Part shown: piece after piece, positions 9,024 through 15,008 of the stretch | Position numbering within the stretch: position 1 is the first letter of the stretch | How the letters are laid out: each line of letters starts with the position of its first letter | Assembly: GCA_001544595.2 (NCBI GenBank) | Contig: FCOH02000017.1 | Span: forward strand, 1 to 64,000 | Length of the DNA: 64,000 bases | Source: Caballeronia peredens | Lineage (GTDB): Bacteria; Pseudomonadota; Gammaproteobacteria; Burkholderiales; Burkholderiaceae | Direction of reading: 5' to 3' | Position numbers and translations under genes: made by a program | The notes under the pieces: model-generated | What the model saw: the letters and a program-made list of their open reading frames with translations, nothing else | What the model was told of the DNA's origin: nothing | Databases searched by the model: none

Positions 9024-9056
9024 GCGTAGCTGGCTTTAGCTTCGAATGAGTGTGAG

Positions 9057-9095
9057 AGAGCCCCGGCGGGTAACCGCCGGGGCTCTTTACTTTTC
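9057..9095 (+). terminator. Rho-independent terminator of gltA
   Basis: A perfect 13-bp stem (AGAGCCCCGGCGG, loop GTAA, then the exact complement) ends at 9086 and is followed by TTACTTTT. It lies 33 bp after the gltA stop and closes the sdh-gltA transcript. Confidence 0.92.
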
Positions 9096-9137
9096 GACCT
9101 GATGCAAAACCGCGGAAAACGTTGCGTCGATCGTTTG

Positions 9138-9458
9138 CTAGTCCGCAAACACTTCCTGCAAGGCGCTCAATGCACTCGAGAGCGTATCTTCAGGAACGGC
9201 GCCCTCTTTTTTGATCAGCCGTACTTTGTCGACGGAGTGAATCTGATCCAGGAGGATGAGCCCATGCTGGTTTCGGAAGGAGACCGGAATGCGAAAGGGC
9301 GCCGGCCTGCCTCTGGATGTCATCGGAGCGACCATTACGGTGCGCAGGTGTTCGTGCATTTCTTCCGGCGAAACCACGACACACGGCCGGGTTTTTTGAA
9401 TCTCACTGACTGAGGTCGGGTCCAGCGCGACCAACCAGATATCGCCGCGGGCTACCAT
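9138..9458 (-). CDS. mazF: MazF/PemK family toxin (mRNA interferase)
   Basis: A 106-residue protein with the PemK/MazF fold: GDIWLVALDPT at residues 5-15, KTRPCVVVSP at about 22-31 and VMVAPMTS about 41-48. Family members cleave mRNA at short motifs and arrest growth when the antitoxin is lost. The start ATG 9458 overlaps the antitoxin stop by 7 bp, which indicates translational coupling. Upstream in-frame ATGs lie within the antitoxin gene and were rejected. It faces gltA tail to tail. Confidence 0.92.
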   Translation of the reverse strand: MVARGDIWLVALDPTSVSEIQKTRPCVVVSPEEMHEHLRTVMVAPMTSRGRPAPFRIPVSFRNQHGLILLDQIHSVDKVRLIKKEGAVPEDTLSSALSALQEVFAD

Positions 9459-9700
9459 TCGAGCTCCAAGTCTTCGGCATTGCCGAACTCGCCCATGACG
9501 AGCCGATCCTCTCCGCTCTGCGCAAGCGACTTGCTGGCTTCGGCCCACCCGTGGCGAGCCTTGTTGCGTGGACGACGCAATACGATTGCGTCATTCTCGA
9601 CTTCCATTTCGACCTCCTTCTCAAGGCCCAGTTGGGCCAGAAACGGTTTGGGAATCAGGACGCCCTGAGAGTTGCCCATCTTCCGGATTGTGGTTTTCAT
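9452..9700 (-). CDS. mazE: MazE/AbrB family antitoxin
   Basis: An 82-residue protein whose first half is a swapped-hairpin AbrB/MazE DNA-binding domain (TTIRKMGNSQGVLIPKPFLAQLGL at 3-26, then EVENDAIVLRRPR). Its acidic C-terminal tail (GEDRLVMGEFGNAEDLELEW) is the part that typically wraps and neutralises MazF. It is the first gene of a two-gene operon with mazF and probably autorepresses the promoter at 9734-9761. Confidence 0.92.
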   Translation of the reverse strand: MKTTIRKMGNSQGVLIPKPFLAQLGLEKEVEMEVENDAIVLRRPRNKARHGWAEASKSLAQSGEDRLVMGEFGNAEDLELEW

Positions 9701-9733
9701 GGAATCGCTCGTGGCCGATTACGGAAGCACGAT

Positions 9734-9761
9734 GTTATAACCCCATGTGTTGGTTGGTCAA
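9734..9761 (-). promoter_or_regulatory. mazEF promoter with operator-like repeats
   Basis: Read on the minus strand, TTGACC (9761-9756) and TATAAC (9739-9734) are separated by 16 bp and lie 34 bp before the mazE start. The -10 overlaps the palindrome GTTATAAC (9734-9741). A related copy, ATGTTATTAC at 9766-9775, repeats ATGTTATAAC at 9732-9741 and flanks the -35. Such paired sites are expected for a MazE-MazF autorepressor. Confidence 0.65.
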
Positions 9762-10062
9762 TACAATGTTATTACGAGCAGATGCCGAAACGCTCGATGA
9801 CAGGTTAAGAGACGCGACGCGCGGCGGCCATTCAGCCGAACGGGTTAGGCCGATTCGCCTTCAAGAACGCGCATCGGGTATCGAGACAGGCTGGTAGTGC
9901 GGATCCGGGTACTGCAACCACCAGCATAACTCACTGTTTTTACAAGGTTTTTTCCGTAATCCTAGTACCCGCGACGCGCCTGGAAGTGGCATAATCGGCT
10001 CACAAGCTGTCGGTGGACCCACGACAGCACATTCCCCGCAGTCACCCACGAAAGCGCTCACC
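9762..10062. other. intergenic region upstream of leuC
   Basis: No supported gene. It holds the upstream half of the mazEF control region and the presumed leuC promoter. CATAAT at 9990-9995 is a -10 candidate without a recognisable -35. No leucine-rich leader peptide with an attenuator hairpin was found. Confidence 0.5.
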
Positions 10063-11472
10063 ATGGCACAGACTCTGTACGACAAACTGTGGAACACCCA
10101 CGTGATCCACACGGAAGACGACGGCACCTCGATCCTGTACATCGACCGTCACCTGCTGCATGAAGTGACGAGCCCGCAGGCGTTCGAAGGCCTGAAGCTC
10201 GAGAAGCGCCCGGTGTGGCGCATCAGCGCGAATCTGGCCGTGTCCGACCACAACGTGCCGACCACCGACCGCTCGCACGGCATCGCCGATCCGGTTTCGA
10301 AGCTGCAGGTCGATACGCTCGACCAGAATTGCGATGCATTCGGCATTACGCAATTCAAGATGAACGACCTGCGTCAGGGCATCGTGCACATCATCGGGCC
10401 GGAGCAGGGCGCAACGCTTCCCGGCATGACGATCGTCTGCGGCGATTCCCACACGTCCACGCACGGCGCGTTCGGCGCGCTGGCGCACGGCATCGGCACG
10501 TCGGAAGTGGAGCACGTGCTCGCCACGCAAACGCTCCTGCAGAAGAAAAGCAAGAACATGCTCATCAAGGTCGAAGGCCAGTTGCCGCGCGGCTGCACCG
10601 CGAAGGACATCGTGCTCGCGATCATCGGCAAGATCGGCACGGCGGGCGGCACGGGCTACGCAATGGAATTCGGCGGCTCGACCATTCGCGCGCTGTCGAT
10701 GGAAGGCCGCATGACGGTCTGCAACATGGCGATCGAGGCGGGCGCGCGCGCCGGCATGGTCGCCGTCGACGACACGACCATCAACTATCTGAAAGATCGT
10801 CCGTATTCGCCGCAGGGTGTCGAATGGAATCAGGCGGTCGAATACTGGCGCCAGTTCAAGTCGGATGCGGATGCGCATTTCGACCGCGTCGTCGAACTGA
10901 ACGCCGCCGAGATCGTGCCGCAAGTGACGTGGGGCACGTCGCCGGAAATGGTGACGTCGATCGACGGCCGCGTGCCCGATCCCGAAAAGGAAAAGGATCC
11001 CGTCAAGCGCAACGCGATGGAGCGCGCGCTGACCTACATGGCGCTCACGCCGAACACGCCGATCGAGGCGATCCGGCCGGACAAGATCTTTATCGGCTCG
11101 TGCACGAATGCGCGCATCGAAGATCTGCGCGCGGCGGCGTACGTCGTGAAGTCGCTCGGCAAGCGCGTTGCATCGAACGTTCGTCTGGCGATGGTCGTGC
11201 CGGGTTCGGGTCTTGTGAAGGCGCAGGCCGAGCGCGAAGGCCTCGACAAGATTTTCACGAACGCCGGTTTCGAATGGCGCGAACCGGGCTGCTCGATGTG
11301 CCTCGCGATGAACGCCGACCGGCTCGAACCGGGCGAGCGCTGCGCATCGACGTCCAACCGCAACTTCGAAGGCCGACAGGGCGCGGGCGGCCGCACGCAT
11401 CTCGTGAGCCCCGCGATGGCGGCCGCCGCCGCGATCGAAGGCCATTTCGTCGACGTGCGCGAGCTCGCGTGA
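10063..11472 (+). CDS. leuC: 3-isopropylmalate dehydratase large subunit
   Basis: A 469-residue aconitase-family enzyme that isomerises 2-isopropylmalate to 3-isopropylmalate in leucine synthesis, together with LeuD. The three [4Fe-4S] ligands are Cys347 (GSCTNARIEDL), Cys410 and Cys413 (GCSMCLAMN). VCGDSHTSTHGAFGALA and the C-terminal SNRNFEGRQG are typical. It is the first gene of leuCDB; leuD follows after 30 bp. Confidence 0.98.
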   Translation: MAQTLYDKLWNTHVIHTEDDGTSILYIDRHLLHEVTSPQAFEGLKLEKRPVWRISANLAVSDHNVPTTDRSHGIADPVSKLQVDTLDQNCDAFGITQFKMNDLRQGIVHIIGPEQGATLPGMTIVCGDSHTSTHGAFGALAHGIGTSEVEHVLATQTLLQKKSKNMLIKVEGQLPRGCTAKDIVLAIIGKIGTAGGTGYAMEFGGSTIRALSMEGRMTVCNMAIEAGARAGMVAVDDTTINYLKDRPYSPQGVEWNQAVEYWRQFKSDADAHFDRVVELNAAEIVPQVTWGTSPEMVTSIDGRVPDPEKEKDPVKRNAMERALTYMALTPNTPIEAIRPDKIFIGSCTNARIEDLRAAAYVVKSLGKRVASNVRLAMVVPGSGLVKAQAEREGLDKIFTNAGFEWREPGCSMCLAMNADRLEPGERCASTSNRNFEGRQGAGGRTHLVSPAMAAAAAIEGHFVDVRELA

Positions 11473-11502
11473 TCAACCGGTAAAGTCAAAGGCTCAAGCG
11501 TC

Positions 11503-12153
11503 ATGGAAAAATTCACTGTGCATAGCGGCCTCGTCGCGCCGCTCGATCGCGAAAATGTCGATACCGACGCGATCATCCCGAAGCAGTTCCTGAAGTCCAT
11601 CAAGCGCACCGGCTTCGGCCCGAATGCGTTCGACGAATGGCGTTATCTCGATGTCGGCCAGCCCGGCCAGGACAACAGCAAGCGCCCGCTCAACCCGGAC
11701 TTCGTGCTGAATCAGCAGCGCTATCAGGGCGCGTCGGTTCTGCTCGCGCGCAAGAATTTCGGCTGCGGCAGTTCGCGCGAACACGCGCCGTGGGCGCTGG
11801 ATCAGTACGGCTTTCGCGCGATCATCGCGCCGAGTTTCGCGGACATTTTCTATAACAACTGCTTCAAGAACGGCCTGTTGCCGGTCGTGCTGACCGAGCA
11901 GGAAGTCGACAAGCTCTTCAACGAGACGTACGCGTTCGTCGGTTTCAAGCTGACCATCGACCTCGAAGCGCAAGTCGTTCGCACCGGCGACGGCACGGAG
12001 TTCAAGTTCGACGTGCCGGGTTTCCGCAAGTACTGTCTGCTGAACGGCTTCGACGACATCGGCCTCACGCTGCGTCACGCCGACAAGATCCGCCAGTTCG
12101 AGGCCGAGCGCCTCACGAAGCAGCCGTGGCTGAACAACCGGCTCGTCGGATAA
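11503..12153 (+). CDS. leuD: 3-isopropylmalate dehydratase small subunit
   Basis: A 216-residue partner of LeuC that supplies the mobile swivel domain. Recognised by DRENVDTDAIIPKQFLK near the N-terminus, NFGCGSSREHAPWAL about residues 85-99, and ADIFYNNCFKNGLLP. The start ATG has AAAGGC upstream and follows leuC closely. Confidence 0.97.
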   Translation: MEKFTVHSGLVAPLDRENVDTDAIIPKQFLKSIKRTGFGPNAFDEWRYLDVGQPGQDNSKRPLNPDFVLNQQRYQGASVLLARKNFGCGSSREHAPWALDQYGFRAIIAPSFADIFYNNCFKNGLLPVVLTEQEVDKLFNETYAFVGFKLTIDLEAQVVRTGDGTEFKFDVPGFRKYCLLNGFDDIGLTLRHADKIRQFEAERLTKQPWLNNRLVG

Positions 12154-12162
12154 CTGAGATTG

Positions 12163-12240
12163 CTCCGTGTAAAACGGAGGTAGACCGGAACATAGGCCAA
12201 GGCGGCCCCGTACCCCTTGGCGCTACTCCGCGTACGCGGA
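12163..12240. repeat. clustered inverted repeats in the leuD-leuB spacer
   Basis: Three inverted repeats lie within 78 bp: CTCCGT/ACGGAG (12163-12168 and 12174-12179), GCCAAGG/CCTTGGC (12196-12202 and 12215-12221), and the perfect palindrome TCCGCGTACGCGGA (12227-12240). The first and third, each followed by TAGACC, look like diverged copies of one unit. No T-run follows, so these are not simple terminators. They may modulate leuB expression or be protein sites. Confidence 0.45.
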
Positions 12241-12272
12241 AATAGACCAACGAACACAAAGGAAATCGAGAC

Positions 12273-13340
12273 ATGAAGATTGCAGTGTTGCCCGGCGACG
12301 GGATCGGTCCGGAAATCATGGCCGAAGCGGTCAAGGTGCTGAACGCGCTCGGCGAGAAATTCGAACTGGAAGAGGCGCCGGTCGGCGGTGCGGGTTACGA
12401 GGCGCAAGGTCATCCGCTGCCTGAATCCACGTTGAAACTGGCGAAGGAAGCAGACGCAATTTTGTTCGGCGCCGTCGGCGACTGGAAGTACGACAAGCTC
12501 GAGCGCGCGCTGCGTCCCGAGCAGGCGATCCTCGGCCTGCGCAAGCATTTGCAGCTATTCGCGAACTTCCGTCCGGCGATCTGCTATCCGCAACTGACGG
12601 GCGCGTCGTCGCTGAAACCGGAAATCGTCTCGGGACTCGATATCCTGATCGTGCGCGAGCTGAACGGCGACATCTACTTCGGCGCGCCGCGCGGCGTTCG
12701 TCAGGCGCCGGACGGCCCGTTCGAAGGCGCGAAGGAAGGTTTCGACACGATGCGCTATTCCGAACCCGAAGTGCGCCGCATCGCGCACGTCGCGTTCCAG
12801 GCGGCGCGGAAGCGCGCGAAGAAGCTGACGAGCGTCGACAAGGCCAACGTGCTCGAAACGTCTCAACTGTGGCGCGACACGATGATCGACGTCGCGAAGG
12901 AATATGCGGACGTCGAGCTGTCGCACATGTACGTCGACAACGCCGCGATGCAGCTCGTCAAGGCGCCGAAGGCTTTCGACGTGGTCGTCACCGGCAACAT
13001 GTTCGGCGACATTCTCTCGGACGAAGCCGCGATGCTGACCGGCTCCATCGGCATGTTGCCGTCGGCGTCGCTCGACAAGAGCAACAAGGGTCTGTACGAG
13101 CCGTCGCACGGCTCCGCGCCGGACATCGCGGGCAAGGGCGTCGCCAATCCGCTCGCGACCATCCTCTCGGCCGCGATGATGCTGCGCTACTCGCTCGGCA
13201 AGACGGAGCAGGCCGATCGCATCGAAAGCGCGGTGAAGAAGGTGCTGGAGCAGGGTTACCGGACCGGAGATATCGCGACGCCGGACGGCAAGATCGTCGG
13301 CACGAAGGAAATGGGCGACGCGGTGCTGAAGGCGCTGTAA
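12273..13340 (+). CDS. leuB: 3-isopropylmalate dehydrogenase
   Basis: A 355-residue NAD-dependent decarboxylating dehydrogenase, the third step of leucine synthesis. It starts with MKIAVLPGDGIGPEIMAE. FANFRPAICYP and the metal and active-site block SHMYVDNAAMQLV follow. TGNMFGDILSDEAAMLTGS and the NAD-discriminating YEPSHGSAPDIAGKG close the signature. It is separated from leuD by 119 bp with the clustered inverted repeats, and ends the leu operon before a terminator. Confidence 0.98.
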   Translation: MKIAVLPGDGIGPEIMAEAVKVLNALGEKFELEEAPVGGAGYEAQGHPLPESTLKLAKEADAILFGAVGDWKYDKLERALRPEQAILGLRKHLQLFANFRPAICYPQLTGASSLKPEIVSGLDILIVRELNGDIYFGAPRGVRQAPDGPFEGAKEGFDTMRYSEPEVRRIAHVAFQAARKRAKKLTSVDKANVLETSQLWRDTMIDVAKEYADVELSHMYVDNAAMQLVKAPKAFDVVVTGNMFGDILSDEAAMLTGSIGMLPSASLDKSNKGLYEPSHGSAPDIAGKGVANPLATILSAAMMLRYSLGKTEQADRIESAVKKVLEQGYRTGDIATPDGKIVGTKEMGDAVLKAL

Positions 13341-13347
13341 TAGCCGC

Positions 13348-13395
13348 AGAGCGGTCGGCCGATCCTGCAATAAAGCGGCCGATCGTCTCTTTTTG
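13348..13395 (+). terminator. leuB terminator
   Basis: The stem TCGGCCG/CGGCCGA (13355-13361 and 13376-13382) is extended outward by AGAG/CTCT (13348-13351 and 13387-13390) across an internal loop, and is followed by a run of T. It lies just after the leuB stop and separates leu from asd transcription. Confidence 0.7.
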
Positions 13396-13446
13396 CCGAT
13401 GTTCGCGCAAGATCCGTACGAATTTCGGCCACGCGCCGCGACGGGC

Positions 13447-13476
13447 TGACGAAAACGTCGGGTTATCGTGTATATT
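13447..13476 (+). promoter_or_regulatory. candidate promoter of the asd leader
   Basis: TATATT (13471-13476) is a good -10. TGACGA (13447-13452) is a weak -35 at 18 bp. The predicted transcription start, 6-8 bases beyond the -10, falls at or next to the ATG at 13485, so the transcript would be leaderless or nearly so. Confidence 0.5.
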
Positions 13477-13484
13477 CTTTTGTC

Positions 13485-13652
13485 ATGGCGAAGAACTCTC
13501 AATTCTCTCTGAATTCCACTGGTCGCGGCGCTCACGCCGGCGCTACGGAATTCGCCATCGGCAACATCAGCACGCGCATCGACGCCGTCAAACGCGTCGC
13601 CAAATTCGCGCGCATTACGAAAATCTCCATCAAAACGATCACGATTCGCTGA
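13485..13652 (+). CDS. 55-residue candidate leader peptide upstream of asd
   Basis: This ORF starts at ATG 13485, 9 bp after a -10 element and without a ribosome binding site, and ends with TGA 13650-13652, 84 bp before asd. The C-terminal twelve residues read ITKISIKTITIR: five Ile, three Thr, two Lys. Asd makes aspartate semialdehyde, the precursor of Lys, Thr, Met and (through Thr) Ile, so stalling at these codons could report on pathway products, as the Thr/Ile-rich thr leader does in enteric bacteria. The same RNA is strongly self-complementary. No homolog is recognised; it could also be a basic small protein in its own right. Confidence 0.55.
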   Translation: MAKNSQFSLNSTGRGAHAGATEFAIGNISTRIDAVKRVAKFARITKISIKTITIR

Positions 13653-13712
13653 TCGTCCCCCGTGTCCGAGCGTCTTCCCCGCGCGGCCACGCCGGGTAAA
13701 GATGCGGGGAAG
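13485..13712 (+). promoter_or_regulatory. structured leader of asd, possible attenuator
   Basis: Self-complementary segments are nested in the leader. ATGGCGAA (13485-13492) pairs with TTCGCCAT (13551-13558). GAATTCC (13511-13517) pairs with GGAATTC (13547-13553). ACGATCA (13635-13641) pairs with TGATCGT (13650-13656), covering the Ile/Thr codons and stop. CTTCCCCGC (13674-13682) pairs with GCGGGGAAG (13704-13712). The first two stems share bases and exclude one another. CCCCCG at 13657-13662 could also compete for the last right arm. No T-run follows the final stem, so control could be translational or Rho-linked. Confidence 0.5.
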
Positions 13713-13736
13713 CGTCCACTTCAAGGGTAGTGAGTC

Positions 13737-14858
13737 ATGAACGTAGGTCTCGTTGGTTGGCGCGGCATGGTCGGCAGCGTACTGATGCAACGCATGCAGC
13801 AGGAAGGCGATTTCGACTTGATCGAACCGGTGTTCTTCAGCACCAGCAATGCGGGCGGCAACGCGCCGTCGTTCGCCAAAAACGAGACGAAGCTCAAAGA
13901 CGCGACGAGCATCGAAGACCTGAAAAAGTGCGACACCATCATTACGTGTCAGGGCGGCGACTACACCAACGAGGTGTATCCGAAGCTGCGCGCGGCGGGC
14001 TGGAAAGGCTACTGGATCGATGCGGCTTCCGCGCTGCGCATGAAGGACGACGCCGTGATCATCCTCGATCCGGTGAATCTCGGCGTCATCAAGGATTCGC
14101 TGGTCAAGGGCGGCCGTGATTTCATCGGCGGCAACTGCACCGTCAGCCTGATGCTGATGGCGCTCGGCGGCCTGTTCCGCGAGAACCTCGTCGACTGGAT
14201 GACGGCCATGACATATCAGGCCGCATCGGGCGCGGGCGCGCAGAACATGCGCGAACTGCTTCAGCAGATGGGCGTGCTCTACGGCGCGGCGAAGGAAGAT
14301 CTCGCCGATCCGGCCTCGGCCATCCTCGACATCGACCGCCGCGTGCTCGCCGCGATGAACGGCGAACGCATGCCGGTCGACAACTTCGGCGTGCCGCTCG
14401 CCGGCTCGCTGATTCCGTGGATCGACAAGGATCTCGGCAACGGGATGTCGAAGGAAGAGTGGAAGGGCGGCGCGGAAACCAACAAGATTCTCGGCAAGCC
14501 GGCGATGGGTCAGTCGGGCTCGATTCCTGTCGACGGCCTGTGCGTTCGCATCGGCGCGATGCGCTGCCATTCGCAGGCGCTCACCATCAAGCTCAACAAG
14601 GACGTGCCGCTCGACGAAGTGAACGAGATCCTCGCGTCCGCGAACGACTGGGTGAAGGTCGTGCCGAACGAACGCGAAGCATCGATGCGCGATCTGTCGC
14701 CGGCAGTCGTCACGGGCACGCTGGCGGTGCCGGTCGGACGCGTGCGCAAGCTGGCCATGGGCGGCGAGTATCTGTCGGCGTTCACCGTCGGCGATCAGCT
14801 GCTGTGGGGCGCTGCCGAGCCGCTGCGCCGCATGCTGCGCATTCTGCTCGACAAGTAA
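13737..14858 (+). CDS. asd: aspartate-semialdehyde dehydrogenase
   Basis: A 373-residue enzyme that reduces aspartyl phosphate to aspartate semialdehyde for Lys/DAP, Thr and Met synthesis. It starts MNVGLVGWRGMVGSVLMQRM (NADP fold). The catalytic Cys134 lies in GGNCTVSLMLMALG, EEWKGGAETNKILG follows, and RCHSQALTIKL carries the catalytic His. Length and motifs match the Gram-negative Asd class. It has its own candidate leader and promoter, and a terminator follows. Confidence 0.97.
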   Translation: MNVGLVGWRGMVGSVLMQRMQQEGDFDLIEPVFFSTSNAGGNAPSFAKNETKLKDATSIEDLKKCDTIITCQGGDYTNEVYPKLRAAGWKGYWIDAASALRMKDDAVIILDPVNLGVIKDSLVKGGRDFIGGNCTVSLMLMALGGLFRENLVDWMTAMTYQAASGAGAQNMRELLQQMGVLYGAAKEDLADPASAILDIDRRVLAAMNGERMPVDNFGVPLAGSLIPWIDKDLGNGMSKEEWKGGAETNKILGKPAMGQSGSIPVDGLCVRIGAMRCHSQALTIKLNKDVPLDEVNEILASANDWVKVVPNEREASMRDLSPAVVTGTLAVPVGRVRKLAMGGEYLSAFTVGDQLLWGAAEPLRRMLRILLDK

Positions 14859-14893
14859 AGTAAACTACGCGCCTGAAGCGCGGCCAGAACCAG

Positions 14894-14928
14894 AAAGCGT
14901 CGCGTTTCTCGCGGCGCTTTTTGTTTTT
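14894..14928 (+). terminator. asd terminator
   Basis: AAAGCGtCGCG and CGCGgCGCTTT pair around TTTCT and run into TTTTTGTTTTT. It lies about 35 bp after the asd stop and upstream of the fimV-like gene. Confidence 0.85.
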
Positions 14929-15008
14929 CTGCTGCTTCGTTGCAAAACCGTGTCCGCGCGGACGGCCGTTGCCGTTTCGTTTCGATTTCGCCGCATTCCG
15001 GAGCCTCA

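Noticed and set aside
9765..9897. Short plus-strand frame starting with two TTA leucine codons upstream of leuC, considered as a leucine leader peptide
   Set aside because: Only three Leu near the start, no run of Leu codons, no terminator/antiterminator hairpins, and it lies over the mazEF control region.
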